Of a stretch of DNA of 27,892 bases, positions 19,701-27,884 are shown one piece after another. Source of the DNA: Chara braunii (lineage: Eukaryota > Streptophyta > Charophyceae > Charales > Characeae). The stretch covers positions 586,596-614,487 of the forward strand of contig BFEA01000366.1 in NCBI GenBank assembly GCA_003427395.1, in the 5' to 3' direction. A model generated the notes under the pieces. It made no database searches and had not been told where the DNA came from. It saw only the letters and a list, made by a program, of their open reading frames with translations. Within the stretch, counting starts at the first letter, position 1. Every line of letters begins with the position of its first letter. The position numbers were made by a program, and so were the translations under genes.

Positions 19701-22700
19701 ATGCCCGTCCAGCGCGAGGCGCCGGTTCCGCCGTCGTGACCTGAGATCAGCACGTGGTCCGCGTGGCCCTTCACCACGCCGCTGGCGATCACCCCCACCC
19801 CCGCCACCGACACCAGCTTCACGCTCACGCGCGCCCCCGGGTTGGAGTTCTTCAGGTCGAAGATCAGCTGGGCAAGATCCTCGATCGAGTAGATGTCGTG
19901 ATGAGGCGGGGGGCTGATGAGACCGACACCTGGCGTGGAGTGCCGCGTCACGGCGATGTCCCCCACCACCTTGTACCCCGGCAGCTCGCCTCCTTCCCCG
20001 GGCTTCGCCCCCTGCGCCATCTTGATCTGCAGCTCGTCCGCGTTCGTGAGGTAGTACGCCGTCACGCCGAACCTCCCGCTGGCCACCTGCTTGATCGAGC
20101 TGCGGTGAGGGTTGTGCGACCCATCCGCCTGCGGGACCAGGCGCGCCGGGTTCTCCCCCCCCTCCCCCGTGTTGGACTTCCCTCCCAGCCGGTTCATGGC
20201 GGCGGCCAGCGTGGTGTGCGCCTCCAGCGAGATGGACCCGTAGCTCATCGCCCCCGTGCAAAACCTCCGCACGATGCTCTGCGCGGGCTCCACCTCCTCC
20301 AGCGGGATGGGCCCTCCCGGCGAGGGGCACTCCTTGAACTGGAGCATGCCGCGAAGCGTGCACTTCTTGTTCAGGTTGTTCACTATCGTAGCGAAGTCAG
20401 CGTAGGCGAGGTTGCTGTTTGACCGAACGGCCTCGCGGAGCTTGGCGATGGCGGCGGGATCGTTGAGGTGCACCTCGGAGTCCGGGGTCGCGCGGAAGTG
20501 GTAGTCGCCGGGGTTGGGCAGAGCGCGGGACTCGGCGCTGCCCGCGGGCGGCGGCAGCGCGGTGCGGGGGAAGGCTTGCTCGTGCAGGCGGAGCGCGTCC
20601 GCCGCCAAGGTCTGGAACGTGCATCCCTGGACGCGGCTCGGGGTGCGGCGGAAGCACAGGTCTACGACCTCCGACGACAGACCCAGCGCCTCGAAGATCT
20701 GCGCCCCCTTGTAGGAGGCCAGCGTGGAGATACCCATCTTGGCCAGCACTTTGAGAATGCCGGCGTTCGATGCCTTGAAGTAGGCGGCCACCAGCTCCGT
20801 CTTCGTGCGCAGCGACCCGTCGCCCTTGGGCGGCACCTTGCGGTCCTCGTTCAGGCTCCAAATGGCCTCCATCGCCAGGTAGGGACAGATGGCGTCGGCG
20901 CCAAAGCCGACGAGGGTGCAGAAGTGATGGACTTCGCGAGGCTCCCCCGACTCGACGATGAGCCCAAGTCTGGTGCGGGAGAGAGTCTTGACCAGGTGGT
21001 GGTGCACGGCTCCGACTGCCAGCAGCGAGGAAACGGGCACCTTGTCGCGGGACGTGGGACGGTCAGAGAGGACCAGCATCTTGAACCCGTCGGCTATGGC
21101 GGCGGTGGCCTCCGCGCAGATCCTAGCGAGGGTCCGCTCGAGCCCGGCGGGCCCCTCCTGCCTGGGGAAGGTGATGTCCACGACCTTCGTCCTCCAGCCG
21201 CGGTAGTCCATCTTCTTCACCGCCTCCATCTCCTCCAGGGAGAGGAGCGGACCCTTCAGCGACAACCGGTGGCACTGCTCCTCTGTCGTCTCGGTCTGGT
21301 CGCCCTCGGGACCGATCATACACTCGGTCGAGGTGACCACCGCCTCGCGGATCGGATCGATGGGTGGGTTGGTGACCTGGGCGAACATCTGCTTGAAGTA
21401 CTCGAACAGGAGCTTCGGGCGCCCCGACATGCACGCCAGGGGGGTGTCGTTGCCCATCGACCCGAGGGCTTCCATGCCGTCGCGTGCCATGGGCAGCAGC
21501 AGCATCTCCAACGCCTCCCCCGTGTAGCCGAAGGCTTTGAGCGGGGCCAGAATCTTCGTCAGCCCGCGGTTCTCCGTCGTTGAACCCCCGTCGTCCGTCA
21601 AGTCCGCGTCCGCCAGCACGCCGTTCACGGGGGGCGCTCTCAGCTGCTCCGGCGCGTCCGCGAACTGGCGCACGATGTCCTCCAGCGTCATCATTTGCCT
21701 CGACAGCCACTCCCCGTACGGGCGCGCGTTGGAGTACTTCCGCTTCATCTCCGCATCCTCTACCACGATGTGCTCGTCGAAGTCCACCAGAAGCATCATG
21801 CCCGGATTCAACCGCCCCTTCTTCTTGACGTCCTTGGGATCCACGTCCACCACCCCCACCTCGCTCCCCATGATCACCCGCCCGCTGTGGGTGATGTAGT
21901 ACCGCCCGGGTCGGAGACCGTTGCGGTCCAGCGTGGCGCCGATGTACCGCCCGTCGGTGAAGGCGATCAGCGCGGGCCCGTCCCACGGCTCCATCAGCGC
22001 GGAGTGATACTGGTACAGCTGCTTCTTCTTCTCCTCCATGTGCGTGTCGTTCTGCCAGGCCTCCGGAATCATCATCATCACCGACTCCGGCGGGTTGCGC
22101 CCAGTCCTGATAAGGAACTCCAGAACGCCGTCGAAGGCGCCCGAGTCCGACGAGTCTTCGTCCACGATGGGCATCAGCTTCCGCAGCTCCTGGGGGGGAA
22201 GACCCAGCGCCTCGCACTTGAGCAGCCCCTGCCGAGCGCGCATCCAGTTGATGTTCCCGCGCAGGGTGTTGATCTCCCCGTTGTGCCCGAGCACGCGCAT
22301 CGGCTGCGCGCGCTCCCAGCTGGGGAAGGTGTTGGTGGAGAACCGGGAGTGGACGAGCGCAGTGTAGGCGGCGAAGCGCTCGTCCGCCAGGTCCGCGTAG
22401 TACCTGGGGAGCTGCTCGGGCTTCAGCTGCCCCTTGTACACCACCGTCTTCGACGAAAGCGAGCAGATGTACAGGTCCCGCGGGCTTCCGCGCTCCAGCC
22501 CCAGCGCCTCGCGGAACTCCCCCTCCACATACCGCCTCAGAATGAACAGCTGCTTCTCGAAGTCAACGTCGGGTCGCAGCGCGGAGGGCGACACGAACAC
22601 CTGCTCGATCACAGGCTCCGTCTCCAGGGCGCCTCTGCCCAGACCCGCGTTGTTGGTGCGCAAGGGGCGCCATGCTAGGATCTTGTGCCCCAGCGCTTCC

Positions 22701-23212
22701 GCGCGATCCGCGAACATCTGCTTCCCCAGCCGTCGTCTCTGCTCGTTCACGGGCAAGAAGAGCATGCCGACGGCATAGCCGCCCGCAGGCGGAAGCTCGA
22801 CGCCCAGCTCCTCGCGCAACACCGCCTGGAAGAAGCCGTGAGGCAGAGCCACCAGGATGCCCGCGCCGTCGCCGGTGTTCTCCTCGCAGCCCACCGCACC
22901 GCGGTGAGACATGCGCATCAGCATGTCCAGCGCTTCCGCGACAAGCTTGCGGCTTGGCTCCGCCGACAGCTCCGCGATGAACCCCACGCCGCAGGCGTCC
23001 GACTCGAAAGCCGGGTCGTACAGTCCCATGGGCTTCCGAGGGAGCGCGGAATGGCCCGTCACCTCCCGCTTTCTCAAGATGGCCAGCTCCTCCTCCTCCT
23101 CCGATCGCTGGTTGCTGCCCGCCGCCTCTCCGACGTCGACGGCGGGGCAGCGCGGAACTGCAACCTCCGCTCCGCCGCCCTCCATCAGCCTCAGACTCTC
23201 CACCGCTGCCAT
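16736..23212 (-). CDS. GLT1: NADH-dependent glutamate synthase, fused subunits
   Basis: Makes two glutamates from glutamine and 2-oxoglutarate. From ATG at 23212 it encodes 2158 residues, the usual fused eukaryotic length. Class II amidotransferase domain begins at Cys74 (CGVGF), preceded by a 73-residue propeptide; [17 protein letters not shown] and [12 protein letters not shown] are visible. A central domain (about 545-835) and an FMN synthase barrel follow, with 3Fe-4S cysteines 1235, 1241 and 1246 ([15 protein letters not shown]). Next are a beta-helix domain (about 1330-1530), a linker, and a small-subunit part with Fe-S cysteines from 1694 (CMDCGTPFC), an FAD site (VVGSGPAG, Gly1801) and a NAD(P)H site (VIGGGDTG, Gly1944). 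The frame stays open 37 codons upstream, but those codons derive from CA-rich repeat; ATG 23212 has a good context (GAGCATGG). No intron or frameshift. Stop is TAG. NADH rather than NADPH preference is inferred from the fused eukaryotic form. Confidence 0.97.
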   Translation of the reverse strand: MAAVESLRLMEGGGAEVAVPRCPAVDVGEAAGSNQRSEEEEELAILRKREVTGHSALPRKPMGLYDPAFESDACGVGFIAELSAEPSRKLVAEALDMLMRMSHRGAVGCEENTGDGAGILVALPHGFFQAVLREELGVELPPAGGYAVGMLFLPVNEQRRRLGKQMFADRAEALGHKILAWRPLRTNNAGLGRGALETEPVIEQVFVSPSALRPDVDFEKQLFILRRYVEGEFREALGLERGSPRDLYICSLSSKTVVYKGQLKPEQLPRYYADLADERFAAYTALVHSRFSTNTFPSWERAQPMRVLGHNGEINTLRGNINWMRARQGLLKCEALGLPPQELRKLMPIVDEDSSDSGAFDGVLEFLIRTGRNPPESVMMMIPEAWQNDTHMEEKKKQLYQYHSALMEPWDGPALIAFTDGRYIGATLDRNGLRPGRYYITHSGRVIMGSEVGVVDVDPKDVKKKGRLNPGMMLLVDFDEHIVVEDAEMKRKYSNARPYGEWLSRQMMTLEDIVRQFADAPEQLRAPPVNGVLADADLTDDGGSTTENRGLTKILAPLKAFGYTGEALEMLLLPMARDGMEALGSMGNDTPLACMSGRPKLLFEYFKQMFAQVTNPPIDPIREAVVTSTECMIGPEGDQTETTEEQCHRLSLKGPLLSLEEMEAVKKMDYRGWRTKVVDITFPRQEGPAGLERTLARICAEATAAIADGFKMLVLSDRPTSRDKVPVSSLLAVGAVHHHLVKTLSRTRLGLIVESGEPREVHHFCTLVGFGADAICPYLAMEAIWSLNEDRKVPPKGDGSLRTKTELVAAYFKASNAGILKVLAKMGISTLASYKGAQIFEALGLSSEVVDLCFRRTPSRVQGCTFQTLAADALRLHEQAFPRTALPPPAGSAESRALPNPGDYHFRATPDSEVHLNDPAAIAKLREAVRSNSNLAYADFATIVNNLNKKCTLRGMLQFKECPSPGGPIPLEEVEPAQSIVRRFCTGAMSYGSISLEAHTTLAAAMNRLGGKSNTGEGGENPARLVPQADGSHNPHRSSIKQVASGRFGVTAYYLTNADELQIKMAQGAKPGEGGELPGYKVVGDIAVTRHSTPGVGLISPPPHHDIYSIEDLAQLIFDLKNSNPGARVSVKLVSVAGVGVIASGVVKGHADHVLISGHDGGTGASRWTGIKNAGLPWELGLAETHQTLVANDLRGRMVLQTDGQLKTGRDVCIAALLGAEEFGFSTAPLMAMGCVMMRKCHRNTCPVGIATQDPVLRAKFKGEPEHVINYFFMVAEEARKYMAAMGFRRMDEMIGRADMLQADAEVIRSNPKLHNIDLSAILKPAAELRPGAAQHCVQKQDHGLESVLDVQLIELSRPALERAEPVRIQLPIRNVNRAVGTTLSHEVTKRYRLAGLAEDTIRIKFSGHAGQSFGAFVCRGITLELEGDSNDYVGKGLSGGKIVVYPPKDSGFAPKDNIVIGNVALYGATSGEAYFCGMAAERFCVRNSGARAVAEGVGDHGCEYMTGGVVVILGVTGRNFAAGMSGGIAYVLDTAGDFPTKCNLGLVDLERVTEEEDAALLRSMIEKHLLYTGSQLAAHVLQHMDQLLPAFVKVFPRDYKRVLMETKAKQEQEQEKKGALDNLRDMAAVPATMEEEESSRPSRDANAVKHRGFILYEREAAPYRPPEERLLDWDEVMKHEPQPDLIKAQSARCMDCGTPFCHQGYSGCPLGNKIPEFNELVHQNRGREALDRLLETNNFPEFTGRVCPALCEGACTLGIIDNPVAIKTIECHIIDRAWEEGWMVPRPPPRRTGMRVAVVGSGPAGLAAADQLNKAGHHVTVYERADRVGGLIMYGVPNMKCDKRQVVDKRVDLMRQEGVKFVTKCNVGGGTVTPTSLRAENDALVLACGATNPRDLMKTDGRHLKGIHFAMDFLTANTKSLLDSQLQDGNYISAKDKKVIVIGGGDTGTDCIATSLRHGCAGLINLELLPQPPAARAGDNPWPLWPRIFRIDYGHVEAEKKLGQDPRTYEVMTKRFFGNDRGEVTGLEIIRVQWSKEPASGRWVMKELPGTEQVLDADLVLLAMGFVGPEQYVARDLGISTHPRTTNFIAEFGQFHTNVDGVFAAGDCRRGQSLVVWAIAEGRGAAAAVNKYLAARAAAQDQASLAALNAGAIEVTA

Positions 23213-23320
23213 GCTCACGGACCCCCCAACTCCGTTTCTCGAATCCGTCCGATCTCCAAGTTCAATCGTGTGTTTGTTATCTGTGTGTCTGTTCTGTGCC
23301 TGTGTGTGTATGTGTATGTG

Positions 23321-23325
<5 letters not shown>
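23213..23325 (-). promoter_or_regulatory. Probable GOGAT 5' leader with CA-rich segment
   Basis: On the minus strand this runs from CA-rich simple sequence (CACATACACATACACACACA) into the GOGAT start codon. It is open in frame with the gene and would add 37 residues beginning [10 protein letters not shown] if the upstream ATG at 23323 were used. The repeat-derived composition argues that it is untranslated. No TATA box or initiator can be identified. Confidence 0.4.

Positions 23326-23398
<73 letters not shown>
23326..23398. repeat. (AG)n microsatellite upstream of GOGAT
   Basis: A perfect 73-nt AG/CT dinucleotide run ends about 113 nt before the chosen GOGAT start. On the gene's strand it is a pure CT tract in the leader or core promoter region, where GA/CT repeats can influence expression; any such effect here is inference. 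Confidence 0.95.
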
Positions 23399-23403
<5 letters not shown>

Positions 23404-23952
23404 GTTGGAATCGAGCGCCCTGTTGGGTGTCTGTCGATCGGCAAGCTGCGGTTCGCTGTGTCTCCCGTAATCCCTCTCCTTCTCCTTCTCCTTCTCCTTC
23501 TCCTCTCCTCCCTATGGTTCCTACTGTTCTGTGCTTTATTCACACATTGACTGATTGATTTCCTTTCGCCGTCCTCGGCCGTCTCACGAATGGAACGACC
23601 GGCTCCTCTACAGTCTACACCCACGGTGACCCTCTTTTCGCCTCCTTCCTCACAGCTTCACCTAACACCAGCTCTTGGTTCTGTGACTTGTGTCCTTTGC
23701 ACACTGGCAGCTTGCTGGCACCTTGAGCGCACTTCAATGATTCAAAATCATTCAATCATGTCTGACTCATTGATCAGTGTTCCGCAACCGACTCTGCTAA
23801 GTCTGCTTCGCTGGGTGGGGACCACACTCACTTCATCAGTCAGTGAGCATCTCAACGACTTTCCTACTTAAGACCTAACTATGTTAGAACAAGCGGAACT
23901 ATCGTCATTGCCCGAATAGAACGCCCCCCGTCTTCGAGTATCACTGCATAAT
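23399..23952. other. GOGAT upstream region, no gene recognised
   Basis: Contains a (CTTCTC)n-type run at about 23474-23508, purine-rich (GAGAAG)n on the GOGAT strand. The GOGAT promoter probably lies here or in the AG tract, but I see no convincing TATA box. A forward 93-codon frame (from 23593) is Ser/Thr/Leu-rich and resembles nothing known. Confidence 0.45.
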
Positions 23953-24142
23953 GGGCCTCGCTCCACTGCTCACCACATGTGCAAAATGAGAATGAATCTT
24001 CCCCTAGAACATGGAAAGATACATCGCTCCACTGCTCACCACATGTGCAAAATGAGAATGAATCTTCCCCTAGAACATGGAAAGATACACCGCCATATTT
24101 TTTTTGTCCGTTTCGCACTTCGAGAGTAGTGGAGCGAGGCCC
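23953..24142. mobile_element. MITE-like element, 15-bp TIRs and AAT duplication
   Basis: GGGCCTCGCTCCACT at 23953-23967 is matched by its perfect reverse complement at 24128-24142. The base triplet AAT lies immediately outside both ends (23950-23952 and 24143-24145), a possible 3-bp target duplication. A GGGCC-type terminus with a 3-bp duplication recalls PIF/Harbinger MITEs, although their usual target is TWA. The 190-bp interior has no coding capacity and consists mostly of two 66-bp tandem repeats. Confidence 0.6.
23958..24089 (+). repeat. Two perfect 66-bp tandem repeats inside the element
   Basis: Copy 1 is 23958-24023 and copy 2 is 24024-24089; both start TCGCTCCACTGCTCACC and end AAAGATACA, with no difference seen. 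The unit begins within the left terminal inverted repeat, so the duplication carried a partial TIR inward. Identity implies a recent duplication or an assembly duplication. Confidence 0.9.
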
Positions 24143-24150
24143 AATGACTG

Positions 24151-24198
24151 AAAGGTGACCTCAAACAAAAAAAAAAAAAGAAAAAAAGGTGACCTCAA
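24151..24198 (+). mobile_element. A-tract insertion flanked by 14-bp direct repeats
   Basis: AAAGGTGACCTCAA occurs at 24151-24164 and again at 24185-24198. Only 20 nt of nearly pure A lies between them (24165-24184). The first copy is preceded by CTG, giving CTG/AAAG, a loose fit to an L1-type nick. This is the same architecture as 14519-14642, on the opposite strand. Confidence 0.55.
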
Positions 24199-24537
24199 TG
24201 CAACTACGATTTCCAGCGCTTTATTCGGGTGAAGAGAGCTGGTGTTTTTTTTTTTTTTTTTTTTTTTTTTTGAAAACAAAACTTCATTACAGGAAGACAG
24301 TTGTAGATTACGGCCTTGTGAGAGGACTCGGTCCAAGCACTCGCCGTCGATAACGAAAAGATCAACGGCCAATGCCTGATTGATCAGAGGGGGAAAAGGG
24401 GAAAAAAAAAAAAAAAAAAAAAAAAGTCCGGGCAATGGCGAGCTCTTCCTCTGGGGCAATGGTTGTGCTTTTTTTTTTTTTTTTTTCAAAAAAGGCTAAT
24501 TCTTTTAAGCCCAACCAATTCAATTTACCTGTCAAAT
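24199..24537. other. Unassigned sequence with T, A and T tracts
   Basis: Homopolymers at 24245-24271 (T27), 24402-24425 (A24) and 24469-24486 (T18) break up otherwise unique sequence. I found no direct repeats around these three. No gene recognised. Confidence 0.6.
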
Positions 24538-24706
24538 GGGGCGTGGTCCCACTAGCAAAGAGGATTGGATCGAATGCCTGAATCTGGACGTAATTGTCGA
24601 GAGGTGCAGGAAATCGAGATTGAACTGCTTTTCTGCACCTCTGCATAAAACACATCCAGATTCATGAGCTTGATCCTATCCTCTTTGCTAGTGGGACCTC
24701 GGCCCT
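24538..24706 (+). mobile_element. Foldback (MITE-like) element, copy B
   Basis: Same orientation and architecture as the copy at 14947-15117. The left arm starts GGGGCGTGGTCCCACTAGC and the right arm ends CTAGTGGGACCTCGGCCCT. The inner arm pair GAGAGGTGCAGGAAA and TTTTCTGCACCTCTG extends the hairpin. The middle word AATCGAGATTGAACTGCT is shared with copy A. It is followed within about 10 nt by a TTCTTTTC run. No coding capacity. Confidence 0.75.
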
Positions 24707-24893
24707 GGATGTTCTTTCTTTTCTTTTCTTTTCTTTTCCAAATCTGAAAAGACCAAAATCAGTCTGCATTCTTCTCTCAGAGTCACCTTTTTTTTTTTTT
24801 TTTTTTTTTTTTTTCTCCCTTTCAAGGCAACAATACACAAGCATGAAACAGTCTAAAAAATTCAGGGCTCGAAAATAAGAAATAAAAAAGAAT
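24707..24893. repeat. (TTTTC)n and T27 low complexity
   Basis: A TTCTT/TTTTC pentamer run occupies about 24711-24738 and a T27 run 24788-24814. The intervening sequence is unassigned. Confidence 0.85.
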
Positions 24894-24946
24894 CAGGGGT
24901 CGCAAGGCCTCCGGCCTCTCTTGGGTGGTGGAGCCCCTCCCCTGTA
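24894..24946 (-). repeat. Dispersed GGGGAGGGGCTCCACC repeat, inverted copy
   Basis: Read on the minus strand, it starts CTACAGGGGAGGGGCTCC and ends CCTTGCGACCCCTGATT, sharing both ends with the sequence at 25448-25505 but with a different middle. It preserves an uninterrupted CTACAGGGGAGGGG junction, which at 25277-25451 is split by foldback copy C. Confidence 0.7.
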
Positions 24947-25228
24947 GTCTGTAGAGATCTTAGTTCGAATTTTCATCTGTCTTTTTCTAAAAGTGTTTTC
25001 ATATGATGGTGCATTGGAATTACGATTGCCGCTTTCGGCAATAAATACAAACTGTTTAACGTATAATTTAGGAATTTTTGCGTTCTTTAGGGTAGGGTGA
25101 GTATTGGGACTTCTGACTTAATTAGGAAATTTGTTGTGGTGTTCTTTACGAAATTTGTAGTGCTTTGGTTTTAGAAATTAATTGAAACCCTAATTAGGAT
25201 TTTTGTTACAGTGTTTTAGGAAAGCGGG
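24947..25228. other. AT-rich unassigned sequence
   Basis: AT-rich, with short self-similar phrases around TTTAGGAAATTTGTTGT and TTAGGATTTTTGTTAC. No gene or RNA recognised. Confidence 0.45.
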
Positions 25229-25599
25229 TATCGGGGATTTGGTAGTGTTTTCTTTAGGAAGACCGTGGTTTTTCTACAGGGCCGAGGTCCCATTAGCAAA
25301 GAGGATCGGATCGAATGCCTGAATGTGGACATGTTTTATGCAGAGATGCCTAAAAGCAGTTAAATCTCGATTTCCTGCACTTCTCTACAAACACGTCCAG
25401 ATTCAGGTCATTCAATCCGATCCTCTTTGCTAGTGGGACCACCCCCCAGGGGAGGGGCTCCACCCCATGAAGCGGGTTTGGAGACCTTGCGACCCCTGAA
25501 TCTGCGGTATCGGGGATTTGGTAGTGTTTTCTTTAGGAAGACAGAGGTTTTTCTACAGGGGAGGGGCTCCACCCCATGAAGCGGGTTTGGAGACCTTGC
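25229..25599 (+). repeat. Partial 279-bp-offset direct duplication
   Basis: A 53-bp block starting TATCGGGGATTTGG and ending TTTTTCTACAGGG is present at 25229-25281 and 25508-25560 with two differences. A 43-bp block starting AGGGGAGGGGCTCC and ending GAGACCTTGC is identical at 25448-25490 and 25557-25599. In the second copy the two blocks abut. In the first they are separated by foldback copy C. The duplication therefore captured both an occupied and an unoccupied version of one site. Confidence 0.85.
25282..25446 (-). mobile_element. Foldback (MITE-like) element, copy C
   Basis: Inverted relative to the copies at 14947 and 24538. It starts CCGAGGTCCCATTAGCAAAG and ends GCTAGTGGGACCACCCCC, with arms of about 70 bp that pair nearly throughout and a loop of about 25-30 nt. 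Boundaries are set by comparing with the uninterrupted CTACAGGGGAGGGG at 25554-25567 and at 24946-24933 (minus). CAGGG lies at both edges (25277-25281 and 25447-25451) and may be a 5-bp target duplication. CCCTG (the complement) also follows the same end of the other two copies, so it could instead belong to the element. Confidence 0.75.
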
Positions 25600-25830
25600 T
25601 TCTGCTGTTCTTTGACATTGTATTTCTGCCTTGGGCACTGGGCCCTGATAAAACTACTGTTTCTGTGTAAGAAATAAATAAATAAAATAAAAAATTGAAA
25701 GGAAGACACCCACCATATATACCTTCCAATCCAGTAGCAATTAAAAAACAAAAAATAGTAATAATAAAAAAAAAATCCAGCAGCAAGCCTATGCAAGGAA
25801 CCACCAAAAGGCAAACTATTTGAACGCAAA

Positions 25831-25832
<2 letters not shown>

Positions 25833-25872
<40 letters not shown>

Positions 25873-26000
25873 AACCGCTCCATCTATTGGACCAGGTGGG
25901 GACCTTCACCTGCTGGAAAATCGGGTCCAGCGTCCCTTGAATACATAGATGAGGACAGAATTTGAGCTGGATGGAGGGGGGCGGCGCGAAATGTGCGCTA
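25833..26000 (-). repeat. Poly(A)-tailed dispersed repeat, copy 2 (longer)
   Basis: On the minus strand a body ending CCAATAGATGGAGCG is followed by a 34-nt poly(A) tail (T at 25833-25866). The shared blocks with the 14041-14141 copy are CTCCATCTATTGG (25878-25890), CACCTGCTGGAAAA, GGGTCC (25923-25928) and GGCGCGAAATGTG (about 25983-25995). The stretch between the last two blocks is absent from the other copy. How far the element extends past 26000 is unknown; no target duplication was found. Confidence 0.6.
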
Positions 26001-26083
26001 ACGGAGCGGCGATAGCGGCAGTGGCGGCGCCCGGCCGTCGCGGCTGAGTAGGATGCAACATAGGGGCATGAGGACACTGATCT

Positions 26084-26346
26084 TTCACGAGGCACCTACC
26101 CTGCCAGGCACCATAGCTGTGTGAGAGCTATGGCGACAGTGCCCTGGCGTAGCCTAGCCCTTGAGTGGGTAGAGAGTGGCACGGAGTGCCTTGCACACAG
26201 CCACAACATCGGGGCAGGTGGACTTTGACTTTCTTCACGAGGCGCCTGCCCTGCCAGGCACCATAGCTGTGTGAGAGCTATGGCGACAGTGCCCTGGCGT
26301 AGCCTCGCCCTTGAGTGGGTAGGGAGTGGCACGGAGTGCCTTGCAC
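26084..26346 (+). repeat. 113-bp repeat, two copies at 150-bp period
   Basis: Copies at 26084-26196 and 26234-26346 differ at about four positions and are separated by a unique 37-bp linker. Each can form a cruciform: CCATAGCT/AGCTATGG (26111-26118 and 26126-26133) lies inside GCCAGGCA/TGCCCTGGC, and a second small hairpin GGCAC-GGA-GTGCC lies near the right end. A minus-strand frame of 97 codons runs through both copies, encoding a repeated HSVPL-THSRARLRQGTVAI phrase. I regard it as repeat-derived, since 150 is divisible by three. Confidence 0.85.
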
Positions 26347-27839
26347 TCTTATGCCATGGCATCCTGGCAGCTCCACATCTGACCTCCATACCAACCTTTA
26401 TACCTAACAGGATCTCGACACCAGAGGAGCCGTCCTCCCCTCAAGCCTTCTGCTGGAAAGGGGGGCCTCCTTTTTCACCATCCAAAGGCCGTGCGCTGTA
26501 CTTTCATGACAGGCCATCTCGACTGCCTTGAACACTAGGAAGCATGGAAGGCGGAGCGGCGCATCTAGACGCGGTGGGAGAGCGTACGGCTGCGCTGGCA
26601 GCGCTCCGGCAAGTCCAAGGGCTACAGCAAGTCTCGTTTGACCTATCTACGTCGCAAGGCAGTCTGATGTCCAGTTACTTCATGTTTTGTTTTCTTCACT
26701 TAATTTGGTACTTGTTTTTGTCTTCTACGTTCTGCTTAGTTTTCCGTCCCCGGTTCATGACGTCGTCAGTGGGCAGTGAGTTCTTATGTGAGTGAGATAT
26801 CTGTTGGAAACATCTGCGCAATGCATTTCCCTCGTTGATGGCTGTGGTCACCGAGGCTAGGATTGGGATTTGTGCTTGATGTTGCAATTTTTCAGAAGCA
26901 TAGGTCCATTCACAGATTCTCTATGTTCTTAAGCGCGAGTTAGATTTGTGGTTCTTGGTACTTGGATTTTCTTGCTCTGCTAGCAGTGAGGGTTCGGTTT
27001 TTGGTTGTGCCCAGCAACTACTCCTTTAGTTTGACATTTTGTAGGGTTCTGGAATTTTGGGCACTTCACGTTTTCTTTTCAGTATTGTCTACCAAGTAGA
27101 TTCTTGGGACCGCTTCTGCTGTTGGCGAAGTTGATTTGCAGCTGGTCAACCACGGAGAGTGCCTAGCTGACATTGGGTCCTGGATTGCCGGCTTACATTT
27201 GCACTTCGATACTAACGGTAGAATCTGGGAAATCAACATGTTGAAGGGATGAGAGATCATGAGACCACTGCAGGGTATGTAAAGCCCTGAAGTCCTACGG
27301 GCCGCGGCGGCGCCATCAGCGGGAGTGGGAGACTTACTAGTGGCGGTGGGAACGTTTCCCGGACGCTAAGGGTATATTATTTTCCAGTTATAACCGGGTT
27401 TGGAGACACATAGGCGTTTTGTCTGTAAGAGTGGCTGATCTCCAAGAGCAGTAACAGGACACAGGGTCACCCTTGCCTTGAGTGGTGAGGGCACTGAGGG
27501 GAGTGTTGTCCGCTCAACTTTGTGCTATCCTGGAAAATCCGGCTCATTAATCCCCCCATTCGTATATTCTGTGGGCGCGGTTATTCCAGACTCTCTGTGT
27601 GTGGCCGTTTTCTTGGCTGTTTCAATCATCTATCTTCTGTCGACAAATATTCATACGCCCCGTTCCATTTTTGTTAAGATCAATTTAGTACGTGCTCAGA
27701 CTGAATTTTAGATTTGATCTGTATCTAAGGGTTTAGTATGCCTTGGAAATAATTTTTGGATTGAATTGTAAAGTTTTAAATTTCAGGAGTTCCCTTGTGC
27801 ATTTTCGAGATTTGCAGTCAATAGCTCGTAGCTCCCTGC

Positions 27840-27840
<1 letters not shown>
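26347..27840. other. Unassigned 1.5 kb, no gene recognised
   Basis: Mixed composition. A forward frame at 26544-26795 (83 codons) begins with a plausible Ala-rich amphipathic stretch (MEGGAAHLDAVGERTAALAA) but becomes hydrophobic and AT-rich, as if running into non-coding DNA. A 50-codon frame at 27100-27252 follows an acceptor-like TTTTCTTTTCAG. Neither resembles a known family or has supporting splice donors, so I do not call a gene. Confidence 0.4.

Positions 27841-27882
<42 letters not shown>
27841..27882 (+). repeat. 42-nt A homopolymer near the window end
   Basis: An uninterrupted A42 run, followed by CCCCAAAGGG. With only 10 bases beyond it, no flanking direct repeat can be tested. 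Confidence 0.95.

Positions 27883-27884
<2 letters not shown>

Noticed and set aside
20468-21583. Long plus-strand frame of 371 codons and similar frames across 16.7-23.5 kb
   Set aside because: They are antisense to GOGAT, arise from its high-GC third codon positions, are rich in Arg/Pro/His/Gly and match no family.
23593-23871. Divergent 93-codon gene upstream of GOGAT
   Set aside because: Low-complexity Ser/Thr/Leu composition, no conserved motif and no promoter or splice evidence.
26544-26795. Small gene or first exon beginning MEGGAAHLDAVGERTAALAA
   Set aside because: No recognisable domain, no good splice donor, and the frame drifts into AT-rich hydrophobic residues.
27100-27252. Possible terminal exon of about 50 codons after a polypyrimidine/CAG acceptor
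   Set aside because: A 50-codon open frame is not significant, and there is no upstream exon or family match.
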